A stretch of DNA of 38,946 nucleotides from DATNIB01 sp035604685 (GCA_035604685.1 DATNIB010000026.1:1-38946), one strand, 5' to 3'; counted from the first letter of the stretch, positions 30,235 to 38,722 are shown. The notes: a model not told the origin generated them from the letters alone. Made by a program: numbers and translations.

Positions 30235-31511
30235 GCCGCCAAGGCGGGGAGGCGACCGCGGCCCGCCCGGCGGACCCCCCGGAGCTCACCAACCGGTTGG
30301 CGACGGTCATGGCGATCGCCACCGGCGCCATCGTGGCCAACCTCTACTACGCCCAGCCGCTACTCCATCAGGTGGCGCTGAACTTCTCGGTCGGATCGGG
30401 CGTCGCCTCGCTCGTCGTCACCTGTGCGCAGGTCGGCTACGCGGTTGGGCTCGTGCTCGTGGTGCCGCTCGGCGACCGGCATCCCCGGCGGACGCTGGTG
30501 GTCGGGATCTTCGTCGTGAACGCGGCCTGGCTGTCGGTGGCCGGCGCGGCCCCGTCCCTGTGGATCTTCGAGGTCGCCAACGTCGCCATCGGGGCCGCGT
30601 CGGTGGCGGGCCAGGTCATGATCCCCTTCGCCGCCGACCTGGCGGACCCGGCCCGGCGGGGGCGAGCGGTGGCCCGCCTCATGACCGGCCTCTTGATCGG
30701 CGTGCTGGCCGCCCGCACCGTGTCGGGCCTCGTGGCCCAACTGGCCGGCTGGCGGGCCATCTACTTCATGTCGGCCGCGCTCATGCTCGTGTTCGGCGGC
30801 GTCCTGCGGGCCGTGCTGCCGCCGGAACATCCCCGGCCCCAGATCTCCTACCGCGCGCTGGTGGGCGCCTCGTTCTCGCTCTTGGCGACCGAGCCCCTGC
30901 TGCGACGGCGGGCCTTCGACGGCGCCTGCCAGTTCGCCGCGTTCAGCGCGCTGTGGACCTCGCTGGCGTTCTTGCTGTCGGGCTCCCCCTACCACTACTC
31001 GAAGGCGATGATCGGCCTGTTCGGCCTCCTCGGGATCGCCGGGGTCTTGGCCGCCAACGTGGCCGGCAAGCTGGCCGACCTCGAGCGAACCCGGGTCGTG
31101 ACGACCGTCTCGGCGGCCGTGCTGACCGCCTCCTTCGGGCTCCTCGCACTCGGCCGGACCTCGGTCGTGGCGCTGCTTTTCGGCGTGCTGATCGCCGACG
31201 CGGGCGCGCAGGGGATCCAGATCACCAACCAGGCGATCATCTACACCGTCTCGGACGCCCGCAGCCGCATCACCAGCGCCTACATGGTCTGCTTCATGGC
31301 CGGCGGCGCGCTGGGCTCGGTCACCTCGGGCGTCGTCTACTCCGCCCTCGGCTGGGACGGCGTGTGCGCCCTCGGGGCCGGCTACGGCCTCCTGCTGCTG
31401 CTCGGCGCCCTGAGGGACCACGCCCGACCGCTCCCGGTCCGCGCCGGCACCGGGACGGGGCTCTCGGGGACCGAGGTCTCCGGGGCGAAGGCGCGGCCGA
31501 TCAGCGGATGA
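30231..31511 (+). CDS. MFS transporter (12 spans, YgaY/YnfM-like)
   Basis: 426 residues and about 12 membrane helices. The N-terminus carries the subgroup signature VANLYYAQPLL after helix 1, and motif A appears as VPLGDRHPRRTLV. Later segments include GQVMIPFAADLADPARRGRAVA and ISDARSRITSAYM-like text (TVSDARSRITSAYMVC). The substrate is unknown; relatives are putative drug or sugar-analogue exporters. ATG 30231 overlaps the HAD stop as ATGA. The last 11 bases overlap the end of qcrB on the other strand, with no room for a terminator. Confidence 0.93.
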   Translation: MSRQGGEATAARPADPPELTNRLATVMAIATGAIVANLYYAQPLLHQVALNFSVGSGVASLVVTCAQVGYAVGLVLVVPLGDRHPRRTLVVGIFVVNAAWLSVAGAAPSLWIFEVANVAIGAASVAGQVMIPFAADLADPARRGRAVARLMTGLLIGVLAARTVSGLVAQLAGWRAIYFMSAALMLVFGGVLRAVLPPEHPRPQISYRALVGASFSLLATEPLLRRRAFDGACQFAAFSALWTSLAFLLSGSPYHYSKAMIGLFGLLGIAGVLAANVAGKLADLERTRVVTTVSAAVLTASFGLLALGRTSVVALLFGVLIADAGAQGIQITNQAIIYTVSDARSRITSAYMVCFMAGGALGSVTSGVVYSALGWDGVCALGAGYGLLLLLGALRDHARPLPVRAGTGTGLSGTEVSGAKARPISG

Positions 31512-33078
31512 CGCGCCGCACGCCCTCGGCGTCGGGGCGCGTGTTGCCCGCGGTGACCTCGAGGGACCCGTCGTCGAGGTCGATGAGCGCGGGCACCGGC
31601 ACCGGCTCGAGTTCGCGGTGCTCGTCGCCCGGCCGGATCTCGGAGGGGACCGCCCGGTACTCGCCGGCGGCCGTGCGGGTGACCACCATCGCCCGCTTGC
31701 GCTTGCCCAGGTCCGGTCCCCCGTGCTGGAGCTCGAGGCAGATCTTCCAGGTGATCACGCCGACCAGGATCGGCACCACGATGACGAGGACCCGGAAGCT
31801 CCACAGCACGGCGTTGAGGGAGACGTGGAAGAAGTTGGCCAGCACGTCGGTGGCGCTGGCCCCGAAGGTGGTGAAGAGGAGGGCGGCCACGGCGGCCCCG
31901 GCGGCCGTGCGCTTCGGCCGGTCGCGGGGCCGGTCGAGCAGGTGGTGGATCTCGTTGTCCTTGGTGAAGAGCCGCTCGATGGCCGGCCAGCCGAAGCACA
32001 GCGTGAAGATGATGCCGGGGAAGACGACGGCCGGCAGGAACACCTCGAAGGGGATGGTGTGGCCGAACCCGGTGAACTCCCACGAGGGCATGATCCGCAG
32101 CACGCCGTCGAGCCACCCCATGTACCAGTCGGGCTGGACGGCGTAGGAGATCTTGGCCGGCCGGTACTGGCCGAACTGCCAGATCGGGTTGATCTGGGCT
32201 AGGCCGCCCAGCAGGGCGGTCACCGAGGTGACCATGAAGAAGAAGCCGGTCGTCTTGGCGATGAAGGTGGGGAACATGGGCGAGCCGACCACGTTGTGCT
32301 CGGTCTTCCCCTTGCCCGGGAACTGGGTGTGCTTCTGGCGCACCAAGAGGAACAGGTGCCCGCCGATGAGCGCGGCCAGGATGGCCGGCAGCACCAGCAC
32401 GTGGATGATGAAGAGCCGGGGGATGATCTCGTTCCCCGGGTAGGGGCCGCCGAAGATGAAGAAGGCGAGGTAGGACCCGAGGAGGGGGATCGACAGGATG
32501 ATCGAGTAGAGGATCCGGATGCCCGTCCCCGAGATGAGGTCGTCGGGCAGCGAGTAGCCAATGAAGCCGTTGGCGAGGGAGAGGAGCAACAGCGTGAGCC
32601 CGATGGTCCAGTTGAGCTCGCGCGGCTTGCGGAACGCGCCGGTGAAGAAGATCCGGGCCATGTGGATGACGATGGCGCCCAGGAACACGTCGGCCGACCA
32701 GTGGTGCATCTGTCGCATGAGCAGGCCGCCGCGCACGGCGAAGCTGATGTTGACCGTGGTGGCATAGGCCTCGGTCACCCGCTGGCCGCGCAGCGGGGCG
32801 TAGACGCCGTGGTAGATGACCTCCGCCGTCGACGGCACGTAGTACAGGGTCAGGTAGACCCCGGTGACCATGAGGATGACGAATGAGTAGAGGGCGATCT
32901 CGCCCAGCATGAAGGACCAGTGGTCCGGGAAGATCTTGTCGAGGAACGTCCGGCCGCCCTTGGCGATGCCCAGGCGGTCGTCCAGCTCGCCGATCGCCTT
33001 GCCGAGGCGCCCGTAGGGGCCGAGGGCGGCCGTGGCCTCGCGCTTGGTGCGCGGCCGGCGGAGCGCGGTCGGCGTCAC
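31501..33078 (-). CDS. qcrB: cytochrome bc1 complex cytochrome b subunit
   Basis: 525 residues. Haem ligands are H125/H126 (MRQMHHWSAD) with H139, and H226 (FIIHVLVLP) with H241 (GGHLF), the second pair being 15 residues apart as in b6-type proteins. The Qo-site loop has PDWYMGW in place of PEWY, as in other Gram-positive QcrB. Eight or more membrane helices and a long polar C-terminal tail (about 90 residues) follow the actinobacterial pattern. It oxidises menaquinol and transfers protons across the membrane. GTG 33078 overlaps qcrA by four bases. Last gene of ctaE-qcrC-qcrA-qcrB; its end overlaps the convergent MFS gene by 11 bases. Confidence 0.97.
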   Translation of the reverse strand: MTPTALRRPRTKREATAALGPYGRLGKAIGELDDRLGIAKGGRTFLDKIFPDHWSFMLGEIALYSFVILMVTGVYLTLYYVPSTAEVIYHGVYAPLRGQRVTEAYATTVNISFAVRGGLLMRQMHHWSADVFLGAIVIHMARIFFTGAFRKPRELNWTIGLTLLLLSLANGFIGYSLPDDLISGTGIRILYSIILSIPLLGSYLAFFIFGGPYPGNEIIPRLFIIHVLVLPAILAALIGGHLFLLVRQKHTQFPGKGKTEHNVVGSPMFPTFIAKTTGFFFMVTSVTALLGGLAQINPIWQFGQYRPAKISYAVQPDWYMGWLDGVLRIMPSWEFTGFGHTIPFEVFLPAVVFPGIIFTLCFGWPAIERLFTKDNEIHHLLDRPRDRPKRTAAGAAVAALLFTTFGASATDVLANFFHVSLNAVLWSFRVLVIVVPILVGVITWKICLELQHGGPDLGKRKRAMVVTRTAAGEYRAVPSEIRPGDEHRELEPVPVPALIDLDDGSLEVTAGNTRPDAEGVRRVIR

Positions 33079-34010
33079 GAGCGCTCCCAGAAGCCCGGCC
33101 CGATCGGCTGGTCGTAGCCGCGCTGGGCCCGCAGGTACCCCGAGTCGTCGAAGTAGAGGGGCAGCTGGGGCAAGGGACGCGGGGCCGGCCCGAACTTCGG
33201 CACCGCGCCGTCCAAGATGTTGAAGATCGACTGGTGGCAGGGGCAGACGAGGAGCTTCAGCTGCTCCTCGTAGAGGCCCACCGGGCAGCCGAGGTGGGTG
33301 CAGACCTTCGAGTAGGCCACGTAGCCGTCGGGGGCCCAGCTGCCACGACCGGGCTCGGTGACGAGGTCGCCCGTCTGGGCCCGGATGAGCACGGTCTGGT
33401 CGACGGCCTGGGTCTCCTCATTGGTCTCGTAGCCGGCCGGGAACACGGTGAGGAGGCCGCCCGGCTGCAGCTCGTCTCGGCGCACCGGCCGGCCGTTGGC
33501 GTCGACCACGAGCGACCCGCGCCGCCAGTTGGTCTTGGTCAACGTCGTCTTGGGCAGCGGCCCGAGCGATCGGATCAGCGGGAACGCGGCGACGATCCCG
33601 AAGATGCCGAGGCCGCCCGCCAGGAGGCCGCCCAGCAGCTTGCGGCGGCGCACCACGACGGTCCCCCGCTGGAGGACGGCCGCGGCCATCGAGTCGCGCT
33701 CGGCCTCGGTCGAGGCCAGCACGTGTCGCTCCTCCACGAACGGGCCCTGGGGCATGAGGTACTTGCCCCAGGCGATGAGGCCGAACCCGAGGAAGAACGT
33801 GCCGGCGCCGAACGTGAGGCCGAGGATCCAGGGCGCCCAGTTCTGCCAGAACGCGGCCCCGAAGGCACCGACGCAGAGGAGCCCCAGCAAGAAGTTGAGG
33901 GCGATGATGTTCTCGGTCCGGCGCGGGAACCGAGCGGCGATCTGGAGCTGGGGGTCGTCCAGGCTGGCGACCGGCAGCGGGCTGCGCGCGGAGTGCGTCT
34001 CGTCGCTCAC
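33075..34010 (-). CDS. qcrA: Rieske iron-sulfur subunit of the bc1 complex
   Basis: 311 residues. Two membrane helices around residues 37-55 and 60-81 and a third around 125-145 give the three-span layout typical of actinobacterial QcrA. The C-terminal Rieske domain has C237THLGC242 and C256PCH259; ligands C237, H239, C256 and H259, with C242-C258 as the disulfide. It carries electrons from menaquinol to cytochrome c in QcrC. Before the third helix is an arginine-rich patch (VVVRRRKLLGG), consistent with the known Tat export of the Rieske domain. GTG 34010 overlaps qcrC by four bases. Confidence 0.97.
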   Translation of the reverse strand: MSDETHSARSPLPVASLDDPQLQIAARFPRRTENIIALNFLLGLLCVGAFGAAFWQNWAPWILGLTFGAGTFFLGFGLIAWGKYLMPQGPFVEERHVLASTEAERDSMAAAVLQRGTVVVRRRKLLGGLLAGGLGIFGIVAAFPLIRSLGPLPKTTLTKTNWRRGSLVVDANGRPVRRDELQPGGLLTVFPAGYETNEETQAVDQTVLIRAQTGDLVTEPGRGSWAPDGYVAYSKVCTHLGCPVGLYEEQLKLLVCPCHQSIFNILDGAVPKFGPAPRPLPQLPLYFDDSGYLRAQRGYDQPIGPGFWERS

Positions 34011-34930
34011 GACCGGTCCCCGATCCAGAACCCGACGAGGGCGAGCCCGCCCACCCCGAACAGGAGCGCCACAAACCCCTCGGCCACCGGACCCACGCCG
34101 CCCAGGGCGAGGCCGCCGGGGTTGGACTGGTGCTGGATCTCTTCTGTCACGTAGGCCACGACGTCGCGCACCTGGGCGTCGGTCAGGTTGCCCGTGAAGC
34201 GCGGCATGTTGGCGGGGCCGGTGCGGATGGCCTCGGCCGCCTGCGTGGGGGTCGCTGCGCGCAGCGACGGCGCCGACGTGCTGTAGGCGAGCTCGTCACC
34301 CGCCCCGGTGATGGTGTGGCAGGCGGCGCAGTTGAGGGCGAACAGCTCGGCACCGACGGCGAGATCGGCCCCCTTCGTGTTCACCGTCGGAATGGCCGGC
34401 TCGGACGGGTCGAGCGAGTTGACGAAGGCCGCGATCTCCAAGGCCTGGAGGTCGCTTAGCTTCGCGGGCTTGCGCGGCGCCTCGACCGCGTTCTGGTTCT
34501 CGGCCGGCATGCGGCCGGTGGTCACCCAGAAGTCGATGGTCGCCGGCCCGAGGCCCACCAGGTTGGGCGCCCGCGTCGAGCCGGCGGCCTCGGTGCCGTG
34601 GCAGCTCGAGCAGAACTCCTCGTAGAGCGCCTGCCCGGCCGGGACGTAGGAGGTGGGCGGATAGCTGTAGCGGATGGCCTGGTTGCCGTAGGCCACCAGC
34701 CGGCCGTGCTTGTACACCTTGACCGAGGAGTTGGAGGTCCCGGTGTTCGGCGGCTGCACCGGCGCGACCGGCGAGTGCGCGGTGCCCTCGGTGCCCGCCC
34801 CGTTGAGCGACGAGAGCCCCGAGGAAGACGCCGCCGCCGCGTCGGAGGCGAGCGAGAGGAGCCCGCCGATGCCCACCGCTACCAAGAGCGCGGCCGGCAG
34901 AAGCGCTCGGAGCTGCCGGGCGCGCGTCAT
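34007..34930 (-). CDS. qcrC: di-haem cytochrome c subunit of the bc1 complex
   Basis: 307 residues. A signal/anchor helix (about residues 10-28) precedes two cytochrome c domains with CSSCH (107-111) and CAACH (201-205); M141 and M242 are the likely sixth ligands. A C-terminal helix (about 283-303) anchors it. Two covalent haems let QcrC replace a soluble cytochrome c and feed CtaC directly. About 70 residues rich in Ser, Gly and Pro separate the first helix from the first haem domain, a longer linker than I would expect. ATG 34930 overlaps the ctaE stop as ATGA. Confidence 0.96.
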   Translation of the reverse strand: MTRARQLRALLPAALLVAVGIGGLLSLASDAAAASSSGLSSLNGAGTEGTAHSPVAPVQPPNTGTSNSSVKVYKHGRLVAYGNQAIRYSYPPTSYVPAGQALYEEFCSSCHGTEAAGSTRAPNLVGLGPATIDFWVTTGRMPAENQNAVEAPRKPAKLSDLQALEIAAFVNSLDPSEPAIPTVNTKGADLAVGAELFALNCAACHTITGAGDELAYSTSAPSLRAATPTQAAEAIRTGPANMPRFTGNLTDAQVRDVVAYVTEEIQHQSNPGGLALGGVGPVAEGFVALLFGVGGLALVGFWIGDRS

Positions 34931-35523
34931 TTGAGCAGGAAGAGGCAGCTGAACAAGCCGATCCAGACCACGTCGACGAAGTGCCAGTAGTAGCTGACGG
35001 CCTGGAAGACGGACAGCTCGCCCGGGTCGCCGGCCGGGCCCTTCATCCGCCCGAGGAGGAAGGCCATGGCGATGAGCCCGATGAACACGTGGAGCCCGTG
35101 CAGCCCCGTCATGATGAAGAAGAGGGAGCCGTAGGCGTTCGTGCCCGGCCGCGTGGGGAGGAACAGCCACTCGGTCATCTGGTTCCCGATGAAGCCGATG
35201 CCCAAGATGATGGTAGCGGCCACCCAGATCCGGGCGCTGCGCCGGTTGTAACGCTCCTCGTCGAACACGGCCTTTTGCATGGTGAAGCTGGAAGAGACGA
35301 GCACCGCCGTGAAGATGGCGGCCCGGATGGTGTCGAGGTGGGTCCCGGGGGGCGGCCACACCGAGTGTTCGGAGCGAATCGTGAAGAAGGCGGCGAACAG
35401 GCCGCTGAAGAACATGAGCTCGGAGCCGAGCCAGATCATGACGCCGATCGCCAGCATGGGCGGTCGGTCGTGGGTGATCCGGGGCCGTTTGGCGGGCTTG
35501 GCCACCGAGATCGCCTGGCTCAC
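34927..35523 (-). CDS. ctaE: cytochrome c oxidase subunit III
   Basis: 198 residues with five membrane helices, the shorter actinobacterial form lacking the first two helices of the mitochondrial type. Signature segments are IWLGSELMFFSGLFAAFFTIR, GLHGLHVFIGLIAM and YYWHFVDVVWIGLFSCLFL. It supports sustained proton pumping by subunit I. GTG 35523 follows AGGAAAGG. It opens the ctaE-qcrC-qcrA-qcrB operon, separate from ctaC-ctaD-ctaF, which is the usual actinobacterial split; here the two sit only 7 kb apart. Confidence 0.96.
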   Translation of the reverse strand: MSQAISVAKPAKRPRITHDRPPMLAIGVMIWLGSELMFFSGLFAAFFTIRSEHSVWPPPGTHLDTIRAAIFTAVLVSSSFTMQKAVFDEERYNRRSARIWVAATIILGIGFIGNQMTEWLFLPTRPGTNAYGSLFFIMTGLHGLHVFIGLIAMAFLLGRMKGPAGDPGELSVFQAVSYYWHFVDVVWIGLFSCLFLLK

Positions 35524-35632
35524 GGGCCCTTTCCTACTCGACGGCTACGTGAGGGCGCCAACATGCTGGTGAGCGCGCCGGGGCGCGACGGGGTACGGGC
35601 GCGTCGGCCGGGAGCCCGGTGCCGAGCCCCGA

Positions 35633-38020
35633 TCAGTCGTTCGTCAATTCGACCGGGAGCGGCATCGCGTGCACGACGGCCAGTTGCTGGGTCAGCCGGG
35701 TCAGGGCCACGTAGAGCGTCCGCAGGCCCCGGGTGGTGGTGACCGGCGGGAGCTCGGCCGCCGCGGGCTCGGCGGCGATCAGTGCCGGCTCGACGACGAC
35801 CACGCAGTCGAACTCGAGGCCGTTCGCCTGGTCGGCCGGCAGGAGGACGAGGGGTGAGGCCAGGCCCTCGCCGCTCGGGTCCCGCGGGTCGGTCCAGAGG
35901 AGTCCGCGCTCGCTCAGCGCGAGGCCGATGTCCGCCAGGAGCCCCGGGGGCGACAGCACGGCCACGCGACCCGGTCCGGCCGCCGCCAGCTGCGCGGCGG
36001 CCACCTCGGCCACCCTGGCGAACAGCGAGGCGCTTGGCACGGCCTCGATGCGCGGGGGGATGCCGGAACGACGCACCGCCCGCGGCGGGCGCAGTTCGGG
36101 CGCCGCCACCTTGAGGACCCGCGCCGAGACGGCGACCGCTTCGGCGGGGGTCCGGTAGCTGACGGTCAGCTCGACGAGGCGCGCCGGTCGCCGCGGGCTG
36201 AGATGCGCGATCACCTCGTCCCAGCTGCGCGGCGTCCACGGGCCGGTCGCCTGGGCGATGTCGCCCACGACGGTCATGGATCCCGAGATCGAGCGGCGCG
36301 CCAACATGCGCAGCTGCATGGGAGAGAGGTCCTGCGTCTCGTCGACCACGATGTGGCCGAAGGAACGGATCTCCTCGGTGGGCACCGGTGCCGCCGGGCC
36401 GGTCGCGCCGGAGAGTCCGGGTGGCCACCCCGCGGCGTCCGCCCGGCGAGCCGCCCGCTCACGGGCCTCGCCGCGGGTGCGCGGCTCGCGCGGCCCGAGC
36501 ACCGTGCGCGCCTCGTCGACCAGGGCGGCGTCCGCCGCCGTCCACTCGACGGCGTCGAAGCTCTGGCTCCGGGGTCGGAGGAGCGAGGCCTGCTCGGCCT
36601 CGCTCAGCAGGTTGCGGCCGGCCGACGCCAGGAGCGGCCGCGCGCCGAGCAGGTCGTGGATGAGCTCGTGGGGCGCCAGGCGGGGCCACATGCGGTCGAG
36701 CGCGAGCGAGATCTCCGGCAGGCGGCGGACCTGTCGGCTGATCTCGGCCAGGTCCAGCTCGTCGTCCGCGCCGGCGCCCTCCCCAGCCAGCGCGTCCGGA
36801 TCGTCGCCGAGCGGGTTGGCCTCGCCGGCGATCCGTCCGGAGGGGACGTACCCCGACCACTCCTCGGCTTCCTCGCGGAACCGCCGGTACTGCTCGGCGA
36901 GCAGCGACCCCACCTGCTGCTCGACGAACCGTCGCCGTGCGTTGTGGGTCCCCGGTCGCCGGCGAGCCATCGCCACGATCCCGTTGGAGTCCTCCACACT
37001 CAGGCGGAGCACCGTCGCGCCGAACGGCGTGGCCACCTCGTCGCGCAGGCGCCGCTGGCGGTCCCGCACGGCGCGCTGGATCACGCGGGCCATGCGGGCC
37101 TCCCCCTTCAGCTTGGCCACTCCCGGCGGGTCGACACCGCGCGGCCGCACCTCGGACACGAGACCGGACACCGTCGACAGGGTGACGCCGGTCTCCCCGA
37201 GCGAGGGCAGCACCTGCTCGATGTAGCGCAGAAAGAGCGGGTTGGGCCCGACGACCAGCACCCCCTGACGCTCGAGGGGGAAGCGGTGCGTGTACAGGAG
37301 GTACGCGGCGCGGTGCAGTGCGACGGCGGTCTTGCCGGTGCCAGGGCCTCCCTGGACGAGCAGGAGCCCGGGGAGCGGGGAGCGGATGATCTCGTCCTGC
37401 TCACGCTGGATCGTGGCGACGATGTCGCCCATGTGGCCGGTCCGGACCCGGCCGACCGCGGCCAACAGCGCACCCGGCCCGCCGAGCTCGATGTCGCCGT
37501 CCAGCGTGCCGCCGCCCGACCCGACCTCGCCCACCCGCTCGACCCCGCGTTCGGGTCCGGACTCGTGCGGGACATCGAAGTACTCGTCCTCCAGCCCGAC
37601 CACGGTCTTGCGCTGCACCGCCAGGTGGCGGCGCCGCGACAGGCCCTGCGGTGAGAGACCGGTGGCACGGTAGAAGGGCTCGGCGACCGGCGCCCGCCAG
37701 TCGACGACCAACGGCTCGTGGGAAGGGTCCGAGACCGCAAGGCGTCCGATGTGGAAGGACTCGCCTACCCGCCCGTCCTCGGGTGCGAGGTCGATCCGAC
37801 CGAAGCACAGCGCCTGCTCGCCGATGTCGAGCTGGGCCAGGCGGGCCAGGCTGGTGCGGACGACGATGTCACGTTCGGTGCGGGACTGGAAGGTGCCGCC
37901 CCGGCCGAGGTCGAGCACGGACTCGAGCATCTGCTGGGCGTCGGCCCGCATGGCGTCGAGCCCCGCGTGAGCCCGATCGAGGAACTGCTGCTCCTCCTCG
38001 AGCTCGAGATGTGCCGCCAC
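35633..38020 (-). CDS. helD: HelD-like RNA polymerase-associated ATPase (UvrD superfamily 1)
   Basis: 795 residues. The N-terminal roughly 60 residues are helical, followed by the HelD-specific block IGRLAVSDPSHEPLVVDWRAPVAEPFYRAT. Walker A is GGPGTGKT (224-231). Motif II is DETQDLSP, motif III GDIAQATG, motif IV-like VSYRTPAE, motif V GLEFDCVVVVEP and motif VI TLYVALTRLTQ. HelD proteins of Gram-positive bacteria pry stalled RNA polymerase off DNA for reuse, and some actinobacterial ones (HelR) protect against rifampicin; which branch this is cannot be told by eye. GTG 38020 follows GGAAGGGG at four bases. It is a single gene upstream of ctaE with a 109-base gap. Confidence 0.93.
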   Translation of the reverse strand: MAAHLELEEEQQFLDRAHAGLDAMRADAQQMLESVLDLGRGGTFQSRTERDIVVRTSLARLAQLDIGEQALCFGRIDLAPEDGRVGESFHIGRLAVSDPSHEPLVVDWRAPVAEPFYRATGLSPQGLSRRRHLAVQRKTVVGLEDEYFDVPHESGPERGVERVGEVGSGGGTLDGDIELGGPGALLAAVGRVRTGHMGDIVATIQREQDEIIRSPLPGLLLVQGGPGTGKTAVALHRAAYLLYTHRFPLERQGVLVVGPNPLFLRYIEQVLPSLGETGVTLSTVSGLVSEVRPRGVDPPGVAKLKGEARMARVIQRAVRDRQRRLRDEVATPFGATVLRLSVEDSNGIVAMARRRPGTHNARRRFVEQQVGSLLAEQYRRFREEAEEWSGYVPSGRIAGEANPLGDDPDALAGEGAGADDELDLAEISRQVRRLPEISLALDRMWPRLAPHELIHDLLGARPLLASAGRNLLSEAEQASLLRPRSQSFDAVEWTAADAALVDEARTVLGPREPRTRGEARERAARRADAAGWPPGLSGATGPAAPVPTEEIRSFGHIVVDETQDLSPMQLRMLARRSISGSMTVVGDIAQATGPWTPRSWDEVIAHLSPRRPARLVELTVSYRTPAEAVAVSARVLKVAAPELRPPRAVRRSGIPPRIEAVPSASLFARVAEVAAAQLAAAGPGRVAVLSPPGLLADIGLALSERGLLWTDPRDPSGEGLASPLVLLPADQANGLEFDCVVVVEPALIAAEPAAAELPPVTTTRGLRTLYVALTRLTQQLAVVHAMPLPVELTND

Positions 38021-38033
38021 CAGGCCCCTTCCG

Positions 38034-38071
38034 TTGGCGCTCCCGGCGCCAGGGAGAAACGCTCCATTCTA
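38034..38071 (-). promoter_or_regulatory. helD promoter and leader hairpin
   Basis: On the minus strand TAGAAT (38071-38066) is a good -10 box and would give a leader of about 38 bases. Within it TGGCGC and GCGCCA (38034-38050) form a perfect six-base stem just before the ribosome binding site GGAAGGGG. Confidence 0.45.
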
Positions 38072-38165
38072 TTGGGTCGCCGGTACTGACCGGACTGGCC
38101 GGTCGATCCCGGTCGGGGAGGCTCCGGGCCGGCCGCCCGCCGTCCGGGACGGGCACCGCTCGGCC

Positions 38166-38708
38166 TCAGAGATCGAGCAGGGTGACGAGACGCTGACAGA
38201 GGTCCCGAAGCTCCTCAGCCGTCTCCGAGAACCGGGCCGGAGACCCCCCGATGGGGTCTTCCACATCCTCGGCCGCTGACGATCCGAGCAGATCCTGGCG
38301 TTGGCGGCCCCGGCCGACCGACTCCAGCCAGTCCCCCAGTGCCTGGCCCGGGACTCGGGGACCGCGCAGCTCTCCCCGACGCACCAGCTCCTTCAGAGTG
38401 AAGGACTTTGACCATGACCCGGGAACGAGCGCGATCACCTCGCGGACGTGCGCCCGGGTCATGCCCAACACCAGGTCCGCCTGCGAGATCTCCGACGCAC
38501 TCACCGTTCGGCTCCGGTGCCCGCGCATATCGCGACCACTGCCCTCGACCGCCGCCAAGGCCTCTGGCGCCATCGGCCGGCCGGCCGGCAGCAGCCCAGC
38601 GGAGACGATCTCGGTCGGCGGTCGGCGGTCCGCCAGCAATCCCGAAAAGATCGCCTGGGCCATCGGGGAGCGGCAGACATTGGCTGTGCACACAACGAGG
38701 ATGAGAAT
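38166..38708 (-). CDS. low-molecular-weight protein tyrosine phosphatase, probable ATT start
   Basis: 180 residues if read from ATT 38708. The P-loop is CTANVCRS (C-x5-R-S) and the general-acid loop is EDPIGGSPARF, both standard for this family. The protein needs the strand LILVV immediately before the P-loop, but no ATG, GTG, TTG or CTG start lies upstream in frame; the first usual codon is GTG 38693, which would begin the protein at the P-loop cysteine's neighbour and delete that strand. ATT 38708 lies eight bases after a TACACT box, the spacing of other leaderless starts here. Such phosphatases often act on tyrosine kinases of polysaccharide export. Stop TGA at 38166. Confidence 0.85.
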   Translation of the reverse strand: MLILVVCTANVCRSPMAQAIFSGLLADRRPPTEIVSAGLLPAGRPMAPEALAAVEGSGRDMRGHRSRTVSASEISQADLVLGMTRAHVREVIALVPGSWSKSFTLKELVRRGELRGPRVPGQALGDWLESVGRGRQRQDLLGSSAAEDVEDPIGGSPARFSETAEELRDLCQRLVTLLDL

Positions 38709-38716
38709 GCCGGTCG

Positions 38717-38722
38717 AGTGTA
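38717..38722 (-). promoter_or_regulatory. -10 box TACACT for the tyrosine phosphatase
   Basis: TACACT on the minus strand matches TANNNT and ends eight bases before ATT 38708. Confidence 0.45.

Noticed and set aside
30104..32146. A 680-codon plus-strand frame over the second MFS gene and the end of qcrB
   Set aside because: It is a shifted reading of the MFS gene followed by antisense qcrB; no signal of its own.
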